Shown: piece by piece, positions 26,616 to 34,849 of the stretch | How positions within the stretch are numbered: position 1 is the first letter of the stretch | Layout: each line of letters starts with the position of its first letter | Assembly (NCBI GenBank): GCA_019745565.1 | Contig: JAIESW010000067.1 | Coordinates: 1-64,000 of the forward strand | DNA length: 64,000 nt | Source: Burkholderiales bacterium | GTDB lineage: Bacteria; Pseudomonadota; Gammaproteobacteria; Burkholderiales; Ga0077523 | Reading direction: 5' to 3' | The notes under the pieces: model-generated | The model's database searches: none | What the model was told of the DNA's origin: nothing | The model's input: the letters and a program-made list of their open reading frames with translations, nothing else | Translations under genes and position numbers: made by a program

Positions 26616-27781
26616 GCATCGCGGAGAGGATCCGGCAGCGCGCCCGCGTCTGGGCGGAACGGTCCGGCATCGGCCGCACGCAGCCGCAGGACAACCGGGT
26701 GCATCTCGACGCGGCGATCGCCTGGCTGAAGCGCGCCCAGGACGCGACGCCAGACGATGGCGTTTCCCAGACCTATCTGGTCCGCTATCGCAAGTGGGCT
26801 CCCTCATATCCGGAAACCACCGGCTACATCATTCCGACCCTGTACCGCTACGCGGCCCTGACCGGCGACGCCGACGCCCGCGCCCGTGCCCGCCGCATGG
26901 CCGACTGGGAGTGCGAGATCCAGCATCCGACCGGCGGGGTGCTCGCCGGAGCCCTCGGCGACTCCGACCAGCCGACGATCTTCAACACCGGCCAGGTGTT
27001 GTTCGGTTGGGTGCGTGCGTTCGAGGAGGAGGGCGACGAGCGCTATCGGGCCGCGGCCGTCCGCGCCGCGAACTGGCTGTGCGACGTGATGGACGAAGAC
27101 GGCTGCTGGCGCAAGTTCGGTTCGCCCATGACCGGCAAGCAGGTCAACACGTACAACACGCGTTCCGCCTGGGGCCTCGCGCGCGCGCACGAGATCACCG
27201 GCGACAAACGCTATCTGGACGCCGCCGTCCGCAACTGCGAATGGGCGCTCACGCAGCGCCGCCCGAACGGCTGGCTGGAGAACAACTGCCTGCAGGACAA
27301 TGCGCAGCCGTTCGTTCACACCATCGCCTACGCCATGCGCGGCCTGATGGAGATCGGCCGCTACGCCGGTCGCGACGATTTCCTGGCTGCGGCCCGAGCG
27401 ATCGGCGATGCGATGCTCGCTGCCCTGCCGGCGGACGGCAACCTGCCCGGTCGGTTCGACGCGGAATGGCGGCCGACGGTGCGCTGGTCCTGCCTGACGG
27501 GCGACGCCCAGATCGCCATCAACTGGGGCCGGCTCTACCAGTTCACGGGGGAGGAATGCTACCGTGACGGCACGAGCCGCGTGCTGCAGTTCGTCAAGAC
27601 CACGCAGAAGCTGGCCGGAGCCCCGGCCGAGACCGGCGGAATCAAGGGATCCCATCCGATCGACGGCGGGTACCATCCTTGGCAGTACCCGGACTGGGCC
27701 GCGAAGTTCTTTGCTGATGCGTTGATGATAGATTCGGCGAACCGCGGGATGGGTGCCTACGTCATCGGCAAGGGCCCCTGA
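26612..27781 (+). CDS. Alpha/alpha-toroid protein, putative glycan-active
   Basis: A 389-residue soluble protein with the repeated helix-hairpin pattern of six-hairpin glycosidases and polysaccharide lyases (ARRMADWECEIQHPTGGV, AVRAANWLCDVMDEDG, AVRNCEWALTQRRPNG, WSCLTGDAQIAINWGRLY). Homologues are often annotated only as hypothetical. No signal peptide is seen, so it would act in the cytoplasm, perhaps trimming or scaffolding a glycan intermediate. Translationally coupled to the acyltransferase gene. Last gene of this run; a hairpin lies 20 bases downstream. Confidence 0.7.
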   Translation: MSIAERIRQRARVWAERSGIGRTQPQDNRVHLDAAIAWLKRAQDATPDDGVSQTYLVRYRKWAPSYPETTGYIIPTLYRYAALTGDADARARARRMADWECEIQHPTGGVLAGALGDSDQPTIFNTGQVLFGWVRAFEEEGDERYRAAAVRAANWLCDVMDEDGCWRKFGSPMTGKQVNTYNTRSAWGLARAHEITGDKRYLDAAVRNCEWALTQRRPNGWLENNCLQDNAQPFVHTIAYAMRGLMEIGRYAGRDDFLAAARAIGDAMLAALPADGNLPGRFDAEWRPTVRWSCLTGDAQIAINWGRLYQFTGEECYRDGTSRVLQFVKTTQKLAGAPAETGGIKGSHPIDGGYHPWQYPDWAAKFFADALMIDSANRGMGAYVIGKGP

Positions 27782-27800
27782 GCGTCGGCCTGCTTGACAA

Positions 27801-27825
27801 TCCGCCCCTAGACAGAAGGGGCGGA
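27801..27825 (+). terminator. Strong stem-loop downstream of the glycosyltransferase/acyltransferase run
   Basis: A perfect 9-bp GC-rich stem, TCCGCCCCT paired with AGGGGCGGA, with a 7-base loop. It sits 20 bases after the stop of the toroid gene and 64 bases before the gtrA-like gene. There is no following T-run, so it is not a textbook intrinsic terminator; it could be a terminator of the T-less kind, an mRNA-stabilising hairpin or a protein-binding site. Confidence 0.45.
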
Positions 27826-27888
27826 CGGGTCAATCGTATGAGTCCGGCATGGATGATGCCTGTAGTCTTGTAGTTCCGGAGCCCCTAC

Positions 27889-28302
27889 ATGCAACCCCTG
27901 AGCCGTAGGCTTTCCCTCCAGTTCGCGAGCTTTGCAGCCATCGGGGCCGTGGGTACGGGCGTGCACTATGCCGTGCTGGTGGCGCTGGTGTCCGGCCTCG
28001 GCTGGTCGCCGGTGCTCGCCACGTCGATCGGCGCGGTTTGCGGGGCGCTCACCAACTACTTTCTCAACTATCGCCTCACTTTCCGCAGCCGGAAACGGCA
28101 TTCGGAGGCGATGATCAAATTCATGGTCGTTGCCGCGATCGGCCTCGGCATCAACGCCGCCATCGTGAAGTACGGCGTCCAACTCGCGGGCCTGCACTAC
28201 CTGGTCGCCCAGGTCCTCGCGACGGGGGTGGTGCTCGTGTGGGGTTTCCTGGCCAACCGCGTCTGGACCTTCCAGGGAGAAGCGCAACATGCAGAGGGAT
28301 GA
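27889..28302 (+). CDS. GtrA family membrane protein
   Basis: A 137-residue protein with four hydrophobic segments, the GtrA layout: FASFAAIGAVGTGVHYAVL, a CGALTNYFLNYRLTFRS loop and a C-terminal FLANRVWTFQG. GtrA-like proteins are thought to flip undecaprenyl-phosphate-linked single sugars across the inner membrane for periplasmic glycan decoration. It overlaps the following GtrB-like glycosyltransferase by 14 bases, the expected partner. Confidence 0.86.
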   Translation: MQPLSRRLSLQFASFAAIGAVGTGVHYAVLVALVSGLGWSPVLATSIGAVCGALTNYFLNYRLTFRSRKRHSEAMIKFMVVAAIGLGINAAIVKYGVQLAGLHYLVAQVLATGVVLVWGFLANRVWTFQGEAQHAEG

Positions 28303-29332
28303 GGGCGTCCAGCGCCCCGCATACTCGTTGTCCGTGGTCGTTCCGGCCTACAACGAACAGGAAGTCCTAGGCGAATTCCATCGCCGCCTCGTCGACGTCC
28401 TCGACGGTCTGCCGGCGGTTAGCGAGGTCGTATACGTCAACGACGGTAGCCGCGACCGGACTCTCGCTGTCATGCAGGAACTGCGGGCCCAGGACGATCG
28501 CGTGTCGATCGTCGACCTGAGCCGCAACTTTGGCAAGGAGATCGCGCTGACCGCCGGGCTCGACCATGCCGCGGGCGACGCCGTGATCGTGATCGATGCG
28601 GACCTGCAGGATCCGCCCGAACTGATCCCTGCCCTGGTCGCGGAGTGGCAGTCGGGCTTTGATGTCGTGTACGCGCGGCGCATTGCCCGCGACGGCGAGA
28701 CCGCGCTGAAGAAGGCCACGGCTGCCGCGTTCTACCGCGTCATCCAGCGCGTCTCGCGGGTGCAGATTCCTGCGGATACCGGCGATTTCCGCTTGCTGAG
28801 CCGGCGCGCCGTCGCTGCCCTGGGCAAGCTGAGAGAACACCACCGGTTCATGAAGGGCCTGTTCGCCTGGATCGGTTTTCCGCAGAAGGCCGTGCCCTAT
28901 CGCCGCGATCCGCGCTTCGCGGGCGACACCAAGTTCAACTACTGGAAGCTCTGGAATTTCGCGCTCGAGGGCATCACCTCGTTCACGATCGCGCCGCTCA
29001 AGATCGCGACCTACACGGGGATCGTCGTCGCCTTGCTCTCGTTCCTCTATGCGGCCTGGGTCATCTACAAGACAATCGCCTTCGGCGACCCGGTGCGCGG
29101 CTACCCGTCGCTCATGGTCGTGATCCTGTTCCTGGGCGGCGTGCAGCTGCTCTTCATCGGCGTGATGGGCGAGTATCTCGGGCGCCTCTTCAACGAGGCC
29201 AAGGGTCGCCCGCTGTATTTCATCAACTCGTACGACCGGGCCGGCACCATGGGGCGGATTGCCAAGCTCGGCGGACGGGCTCCGCAGGTGGATCTGCCGC
29301 AAGCCCAGCACAGCGCCCACGCGGGCGAATGA
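28289..29332 (+). CDS. GtrB-like polyprenyl-phosphate glycosyltransferase (GT2)
   Basis: A 347-residue GT2 enzyme with the DPM1/ArnC pattern: VVVPAYNEQE, VYVNDGSRDRT, VIDADLQDPPELI (the DXD-like motif), DTGDFRLLSRR and two C-terminal membrane segments. It transfers a sugar from a nucleotide donor to polyprenyl phosphate; the matching GtrA gene precedes it and GT-C enzymes that could use the product follow. A start at 28289 lies inside the gtrA gene, giving a 14-base overlap. The sugar is not predictable. Confidence 0.88.
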   Translation: MQRDEGVQRPAYSLSVVVPAYNEQEVLGEFHRRLVDVLDGLPAVSEVVYVNDGSRDRTLAVMQELRAQDDRVSIVDLSRNFGKEIALTAGLDHAAGDAVIVIDADLQDPPELIPALVAEWQSGFDVVYARRIARDGETALKKATAAAFYRVIQRVSRVQIPADTGDFRLLSRRAVAALGKLREHHRFMKGLFAWIGFPQKAVPYRRDPRFAGDTKFNYWKLWNFALEGITSFTIAPLKIATYTGIVVALLSFLYAAWVIYKTIAFGDPVRGYPSLMVVILFLGGVQLLFIGVMGEYLGRLFNEAKGRPLYFINSYDRAGTMGRIAKLGGRAPQVDLPQAQHSAHAGE

Positions 29333-30885
29333 ACGCTGCGACCACCGGTGCGGATGCCGGGCGGAAGACCGCCCGCCGCATCACGGGCGGAACGGCAGCC
29401 GTCGCGGTGCCGGTCGCAGTGGTCCTCGTGGCCTTGCTGGTCCGCCTGCACGATCTCGGGAGCGAGTCGATCTGGCTGGACGAGGCCTACAGCTTCGGCT
29501 TCGCACGGCCCGATCGCACCCTGAAGGAGGTCGTCTGGGCGACGGGCGGCGATTTTCACCCGCCTCTCTACTATCTCGTGCTGCACGAATTCCTCCGTTT
29601 CGGGCAGGACGCGTTCTGGTTGCGACTGCCGTCCGCTCTCTGCGGCGCCCTCGCTGCGGGGGCGGTAGCGGTGGCCGGGCGCGTCGCGGCGGGTACCGTC
29701 GCGGGCCTGATCGCCGGCCTCCTGTTCGCCCTTGCGCCGACCCCGGTCGCCTACGCTCAGGAAGCGCGGATGTATGCCCTGCTTTCGCTTGAGATCGGCG
29801 TCGGGCTCGCTGCGTTTCTCTGGCTCGCCAGGGATCGTGCCCGGCTGTTCCCTCCGCCCCGCGCGGTGTTGGGGTCGGGCCGAGGAACAGCTTTGCCTGT
29901 TGCCTGGGTGCTGCTGTCTGCAGCAATCGGAACGGCCATGCTTACCCACAACCTGGGCGTCTACTTTCCCGTGCTGGTCGGCCTGGCGGTGCTGATGCTG
30001 TGGCGCGCCGGCCCGGATCCACACTGGCGCGACCTTGCGACGGCGGCGATTTTCGGAGTGCTCGGCCTCCTGCTCTGGCTGCCCTGGGTTCCCTATCTCG
30101 CGAAGCAGCTGAAGCAGGTGAGCGGCGGCTATTGGATCGCCGCGCCCACGTCGGCCGATGTCTTGCGCGATTTCGTCGCGCTCACCCTGGGTCGGGAGGA
30201 GGCAGCGCTGGGCCTCGCAGCGGTCCTCGTTGCGCTTGCCCTGGTCGCATTCGCGTTCGCACGTGCCCACGAGGATAGACGCACGTTTGCGCTGCTGACG
30301 CTCTTCGCGCTAGGCCCCATCGCGCTGGCTCTTGTGGTCAACTTGTGGCGACCCCTGTACCTGCCGCGCACGTTGTCGTGGGTGGCCATACCAGTTTTCG
30401 TGCTCGTGGCGGCGGCCCTGGTGCGCCTGCCGAGCCGCGCTCTGACTGTGGCGCTCACCATCACTCTGCTCGCTGTCACAGGTTATCAGACACAGCGCTA
30501 TTTCGCGACGCAGTCGAAGCCCGGATGGGCTGAGATCGTGTCCTACCTCGCCGGACACTGGCAGAACGGCGACGCCGTCGTTATCCACCGCGCCAGTGCC
30601 ATATTGCCCTTCGATTTCCATCGCCATGCTGCGACGCTCCGCACCGCCATGCCGGATCCGATCGGGATTGCGGATCCCGCCGATGCGGCGATGGCTCTGC
30701 TTCCGCCCGGCACCAGGCGCGTGTGGCTGATCTATTCCTTCGCGGATCAGGACGATCGCGACCGGCACATTCGCCGTACGTTCGCCGATGGCGGGCGTAT
30801 CGTGGAGACCCGCGATTTCGGCGGCCCCCCAGACCTAGGACGTCCGACGGTGACGTTGATCGAACTCCGACGGACGGGATTGTGA
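29329..30885 (+). CDS. GT-C membrane glycosyltransferase (GT39/ArnT-like)
   Basis: A 518-residue protein with roughly a dozen hydrophobic segments. The first extracytoplasmic loop carries SIWLDEAYSFGFA with the catalytic-type Asp/Glu, and GGDFHPPLYYLVLHEF, both usual in the PMT_2/ArnT superfamily. Such enzymes use polyprenyl-phosphate sugars on the periplasmic side, consistent with the GtrA/GtrB pair upstream. The start overlaps the upstream stop by 4 bases and the end overlaps the next GTG start by 4 bases. Confidence 0.83.
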   Translation: MNAATTGADAGRKTARRITGGTAAVAVPVAVVLVALLVRLHDLGSESIWLDEAYSFGFARPDRTLKEVVWATGGDFHPPLYYLVLHEFLRFGQDAFWLRLPSALCGALAAGAVAVAGRVAAGTVAGLIAGLLFALAPTPVAYAQEARMYALLSLEIGVGLAAFLWLARDRARLFPPPRAVLGSGRGTALPVAWVLLSAAIGTAMLTHNLGVYFPVLVGLAVLMLWRAGPDPHWRDLATAAIFGVLGLLLWLPWVPYLAKQLKQVSGGYWIAAPTSADVLRDFVALTLGREEAALGLAAVLVALALVAFAFARAHEDRRTFALLTLFALGPIALALVVNLWRPLYLPRTLSWVAIPVFVLVAAALVRLPSRALTVALTITLLAVTGYQTQRYFATQSKPGWAEIVSYLAGHWQNGDAVVIHRASAILPFDFHRHAATLRTAMPDPIGIADPADAAMALLPPGTRRVWLIYSFADQDDRDRHIRRTFADGGRIVETRDFGGPPDLGRPTVTLIELRRTGL

Positions 30886-32528
30886 CGGAGCGATCGCTGT
30901 TCTCAGGTGCTCGGGGCAAAACACTGGCATCCGCCTTGGGTGGCATTGGCCTGGGAGGGCGGCACGAGATCCTATGGTCCGTCGCAGCGGGTCTGGTCTA
31001 CGGCCTTGCCATCGCGCTTCTCACCTTCCGCACTGAACTCAGCGTGAATTCCGACGGTGCCTATCTACTGTCGGGTGCCGTCCATCTGGCGGCTGGTCAC
31101 GGCCTGATCGGTTTTGACGGCGAGCCGCTCGCGTATTGGCCTCCGGTCTACCCGGCGCTGATGGCCGTCGCGGTGAAACTGGGCTTCGACGTGCGCTGGG
31201 GCGCCTGGGCTGTGAACGCGTTGGCCGCATTCGGCACCATGTCCGCAATCGCCTACTGGTTGCTGACAACCTGCGAGCGACGGGCGCTTGCTCTGCTGGG
31301 GATGGTTGCCTGCGCCGGACTGCATCCATTGCTGGAACTCCTTAGCGACGTCCATCCGGACGGCCTGCTGCTAGGGTTGACCCTGCATTCCATCGCCGGA
31401 GCCGCTGTCTGGCTGCGAGGCAATCCGCGAGGTCTCGTCTACGGGCTCGTCTTTGCCGCTTTAGCCGCGGTAACAAAGTATCAGGGGCTCGGCATCCTGA
31501 TGGGTTGGGGGTTGCTCGCCCTGATGCGAGCCCGCGAACGCGGCTTGACCGCGACCGTGCGCACGTTGGCCGGCGTTGTGATCGCCACGTCGCCCCTGGC
31601 AGCCTGGCTCGTGCGCAACGTGACGATGGCCGGGTCGCCCACCGGCGACCGTTCCACCACCAATACCATGGCTGACTATGTCTCGCGGTATCTGCCGAGC
31701 GTGCTGGACGGGGTGACGAGCTGGTACCTGCCGGAGAGTCTCCCGACAAGCCTGCGCGTGGCGATCGTCGTCGCGGGCGTGGTCGTGCTGGGCGTCACCC
31801 TGGCGTTGTTGCTGCGTCATGAACGCGCGCACGCTGCAGCACGCGCCGGAGGGGCAGCCTTGATCACAATGAGCGGCACCTATCTCGTATTTACGCTCGT
31901 GGCTTCGATAGCATCCATGGCGCTCGGCATCCAGCGCTACCTGGCGTTGCTGGCACCCATGTTCGTGATGATGACGATGCTGGCGCTCGATCGCCTGGCA
32001 GTCCGCGGCAACAGGAAGATCGTCGGCGTGGCCGCGGCGGTCGTTGCCTTCGTGCTCCTGGCGGTGCCGATGGTCCGGAGCGCTCACATGGCGGCCCGCA
32101 TCCAGGAGGGCAAGGCGGGCTACGTGTACGGCGACTGGTACACGGAAATCCGGCCGGCACTGAAGCAGTTCCCATTCGACGGTGTGGTACTGTCGAATCA
32201 TGCAGGGTTCGTCTGGACCTCCGCACGTGTACCAGAGCGCCGCGTGGAGCAGGCCACCTGGCAGGAATGGCTGGCGGCCGGACCGGAAGCTGCGCGCGGG
32301 CATATCGTGGCGTTACTGACCGCTCCCTCGCCGATCATCCCGGCACCTGCCCGCAACCTCTATTTCGTCGAGATCTACAAGTCGGACCACAAGGCGCTGT
32401 ACGCGGCCGATCTCGAGAAAGCTTTCCGCCTGACGCCGCTGGTGCGTGTGGCCGACGGAGCGATATGGAAGCTAGAATGCCCTGAAGTCTGCAAATTTCC
32501 GGGGTACGCTCCAGCAGCGCGCCCGTGA
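30882..32528 (+). CDS. GT-C-like multi-spanning membrane protein
   Basis: A 548-residue membrane protein starting at GTG 30882 in a GTGA overlap with the preceding gene. The first loop has SVNSDGAYLLSGAVHLAAG and a YWPPVYPALMA motif, the layout of GT-C glycosyltransferases (acidic residue in loop 1, then a WPPxYP/HPP-type motif). The C-terminal 120 residues form an extracytoplasmic domain. It probably transfers a sugar from a lipid carrier, but no family is certain. It is followed after 15 bases by a second GtrB-like gene. Confidence 0.75.
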   Translation: MTERSLFSGARGKTLASALGGIGLGGRHEILWSVAAGLVYGLAIALLTFRTELSVNSDGAYLLSGAVHLAAGHGLIGFDGEPLAYWPPVYPALMAVAVKLGFDVRWGAWAVNALAAFGTMSAIAYWLLTTCERRALALLGMVACAGLHPLLELLSDVHPDGLLLGLTLHSIAGAAVWLRGNPRGLVYGLVFAALAAVTKYQGLGILMGWGLLALMRARERGLTATVRTLAGVVIATSPLAAWLVRNVTMAGSPTGDRSTTNTMADYVSRYLPSVLDGVTSWYLPESLPTSLRVAIVVAGVVVLGVTLALLLRHERAHAAARAGGAALITMSGTYLVFTLVASIASMALGIQRYLALLAPMFVMMTMLALDRLAVRGNRKIVGVAAAVVAFVLLAVPMVRSAHMAARIQEGKAGYVYGDWYTEIRPALKQFPFDGVVLSNHAGFVWTSARVPERRVEQATWQEWLAAGPEAARGHIVALLTAPSPIIPAPARNLYFVEIYKSDHKALYAADLEKAFRLTPLVRVADGAIWKLECPEVCKFPGYAPAARP

Positions 32529-32543
32529 CGACGAGGTCTGCCC

Positions 32544-33572
32544 ATGCGACTGTCGATCGTGGTGCCGTGCTACAACGAAGAGGCGGTGTTGCAGGAGACG
32601 GCCAAGCGCTTGCTTGCGCTAATGGGTGGCATGGTGATCGACGGCAGGATCTCCGTGGACAGCGAACTACTGTTCGTCGACGACGGTAGCCGTGACCGGA
32701 CCTGGCAGCTGATCGAGGAGCTGGCTGCGAGAGATGCGCACGTTCGCGGCATCAAGCTGTCCCACAATCGAGGGCATCAGAACGCGCTGCTGGCGGGCTT
32801 GATGTCGGCGAGCGGCGACGCGATCGTCAGTATCGATGCCGATCTGCAGGATGACATAGGCGCGATCGTGCTGATGGTGGACCGCCACCGGGCGGGCTCG
32901 GACATCGTCTACGGCGTGCGCAGCAGGCGCGCGCGTGACACGTGGTTCAAGCGCTGCACGGCGCAGAGTTTCTACCGCCTCATGAACTGGTTTGGAGCCG
33001 AGTCTATATTCAACCATGCCGACTTCAGGCTGATGAGCCGGCGTGCTCTCGAGGCACTGCGGCGTTACGACGAGGTGAACCTGTTTCTGCGTGGCCTGGT
33101 GCCGCTCCTCGGGTACCGCACCGACATCGTGGAGTACGAGCGCGGGGAGCGTTTTGCGGGCGAGTCAAAGTACCCACTGAGAAAAATGATCGCCTTCGCG
33201 CTGGAAGGCGTCACTTCCTTCTCCGTCGTGCCGTTGCGGGTGATCACGTTCGTCGGCTTCGCGGTGTTCGGTCTCACCCTTATCATTTCCATATGGGTGC
33301 TGTGGGTGCGGTTGTTCTCGGAGGAGGCCGTTCCGGGCTGGGCCTCGACGGTGTTGCCCCTGTACTTCATCGGAGGGGTGCAGATCCTGTGCATAGGGAT
33401 TGTCGGTGAGTACCTCGGCAAGACCTACCAGGAGGTCAAGCGCCGGCCGCGCTACATTGTCGAGACCGTTACCGGAATGCCCATGAAACCAGCCGGACCT
33501 CTTGTCCATGGGACCGATGCCGGCGCTGTTGCGGCCTTAAGGATCCGAGAACAGGACGGGAGTCTCAGATGA
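32544..33572 (+). CDS. GtrB-like polyprenyl-phosphate glycosyltransferase (GT2), second copy
   Basis: A 342-residue GT2 enzyme with SIVVPCYNEEAVL, LFVDDGSRDRT, SIDADLQDDIGAI and two C-terminal membrane segments, the same plan as the product of 28289-29332 but clearly diverged. It would charge polyprenyl phosphate with a sugar. Together with the second GtrA-like gene at 34264 it forms another GtrA/GtrB set, here with a methyltransferase gene between. The stop overlaps the methyltransferase start (ATGA). Confidence 0.87.
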   Translation: MRLSIVVPCYNEEAVLQETAKRLLALMGGMVIDGRISVDSELLFVDDGSRDRTWQLIEELAARDAHVRGIKLSHNRGHQNALLAGLMSASGDAIVSIDADLQDDIGAIVLMVDRHRAGSDIVYGVRSRRARDTWFKRCTAQSFYRLMNWFGAESIFNHADFRLMSRRALEALRRYDEVNLFLRGLVPLLGYRTDIVEYERGERFAGESKYPLRKMIAFALEGVTSFSVVPLRVITFVGFAVFGLTLIISIWVLWVRLFSEEAVPGWASTVLPLYFIGGVQILCIGIVGEYLGKTYQEVKRRPRYIVETVTGMPMKPAGPLVHGTDAGAVAALRIREQDGSLR

Positions 33573-34267
33573 ACCGGGCCGAGTTCGACCGCTTTGCGGA
33601 CGAGTATCGGGCCATGCATGCGGCCAACATTTCTGCTTCGGGCGAGTCGCCGGAATTCTTTGCTGAGTACAAGGTGAAGGATGTCGCGGACGCTGCCGCG
33701 CGCACGGGGACTTGGCGATGCGTGACGCGTGTTCTCGATTTCGGCGCCGGCATCGGTAACTCGGTCCCATTCTGGCGCCGCTACTTTCCGGACGCGCGAA
33801 CCACGTGCGTTGATGTTTCGGGCAAGAGCCTGAGCATCGGACACGAGCGCATGTCGGCGGACGCCAGTTTCGTGCAGTTCGACGGCCAAACGCTGCCGTT
33901 CGCCGACGGAAGCTTCGACATCGCTTTTGCCGCCTGCGTGTTCCACCACATCGAGCATGATAGGCACGTGCACCTGCTCAGGGAACTGCGCCGCGTGCTG
34001 AGTCCTGACGGCACCATGTGGGTGTTCGAGCACAACCCCAACAACCCGCTGACAGTGAAGGCGGTGAACGACTGTCCATTCGACGCGAACGCATGCCTCG
34101 TCCAGGCGCGGCAGATGCGGCGCCGCATGCTCGAGGCCGGGTTTGCCGAACCCCGCGTACGCTACCGGATCTTTTTTCCTGGTCCCCTTCGCGTGTTGCG
34201 AAAACTGGAACCGACACTGGTAAGACTACCTCTCGGCGCTCAGTACTCCGTCTCCTCACGCCCATGA
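33569..34267 (+). CDS. Class I SAM-dependent methyltransferase
   Basis: A 232-residue methyltransferase. Motif I is VLDFGAGIGNSVPFWRRYF, the acidic strand TCVDVSGKSL follows, and motif IV region FDIAFAACVFHHIEHD is clear. The placement between GtrB- and GtrA-like genes suggests it methylates the sugar or lipid-linked intermediate handled by them, but the acceptor is unknown. Overlaps by 4 bases on both sides, so it belongs firmly to this operon. Confidence 0.83.
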   Translation: MNRAEFDRFADEYRAMHAANISASGESPEFFAEYKVKDVADAAARTGTWRCVTRVLDFGAGIGNSVPFWRRYFPDARTTCVDVSGKSLSIGHERMSADASFVQFDGQTLPFADGSFDIAFAACVFHHIEHDRHVHLLRELRRVLSPDGTMWVFEHNPNNPLTVKAVNDCPFDANACLVQARQMRRRMLEAGFAEPRVRYRIFFPGPLRVLRKLEPTLVRLPLGAQYSVSSRP

Positions 34268-34662
34268 CACGGTCGATTGCCCGTACCGCGCCGCGTTACT
34301 TGGCGGTCGGAGTACTGAACACGTTCGCCGGGTTGGGCGTCATATTTGTGGCGAAGGCGATCACCGGGGCCGGCGATGTCGCGGCAAACATCGCCGGCTA
34401 CGGTTCGGGACTCGCACTGAGTTACATCCTCAACAAGCACTGGACCTTCGCTCACCGTGGTCCCTCATGGTCGTCGCTCCTGCGCTTTGTGCTGGTCTTT
34501 GCACTCTCGTACATGTTGAATCTGGGGACCGTCCTGCTGTTGATCGGGATGGGGGTCGACAGCTACGCGGCGCAAGCGGCGGGAACCGTGCCCTACGCGG
34601 CTTTTGGCTATTTAGCGAGCCGTTCCTTCGTATTCGGGACCGATGCGCGTCGGCAAAATTGA
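34264..34662 (+). CDS. GtrA family membrane protein, second copy
   Basis: A 132-residue protein with four hydrophobic segments and the GtrA marks RYLAVGVLNTFAGLGV, ALSYILNKHWTFAH and a final GYLASRSFVFG. Probable flippase partner of the GtrB-like enzyme at 32544-33572. Start ATG at 34264 overlaps the methyltransferase stop. It ends the run; 187 bases follow before the next gene. Confidence 0.85.
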   Translation: MTRSIARTAPRYLAVGVLNTFAGLGVIFVAKAITGAGDVAANIAGYGSGLALSYILNKHWTFAHRGPSWSSLLRFVLVFALSYMLNLGTVLLLIGMGVDSYAAQAAGTVPYAAFGYLASRSFVFGTDARRQN

Positions 34663-34771
34663 CACCCGGGACGCGACCGCGCGCTCCTTGCGACCGGAAG
34701 ATACTCGGTTCCACTGGAAAACTGCCCCAAGCGAAGCGAGAATAGAAGCTCGGTTCTCCCGAACGGACCGG

Positions 34772-34783
34772 CGGCTGCAGCCG
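34772..34783. repeat. 12-bp perfect palindrome upstream of the LEPR-XLL gene
   Basis: CGGCTGCAGCCG is fully self-complementary and lies 66 bases before the start at 34850, in the 187-base gap after the gtrA-like gene. It could be an operator half-site pair or chance in GC-rich DNA. No -10/-35 pair is convincing around it. Confidence 0.3.
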
Positions 34784-34837
34784 TGAATCATGCGACCGTC
34801 TGCATGTCGATGTCGTGTCTGTTTTCGAGTAGGCGAG

Positions 34838-34844
34838 AAGGAGG
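34838..34844 (+). promoter_or_regulatory. Strong ribosome binding site that fixes the start of the LEPR-XLL gene
   Basis: AAGGAGG, a perfect Shine-Dalgarno match, lies 5 bases before the ATG at 34850. It decides this start over the in-frame ATG at 34790 and is one of the strongest sites in the window, suggesting high expression of the downstream protein. Confidence 0.8.
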
Positions 34845-34849
34845 CCGAG

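Noticed and set aside
27794..27799. TTGACA resembling a -35 box
   Set aside because: No -10 hexamer at suitable spacing; the stem-loop occupies the spacer.
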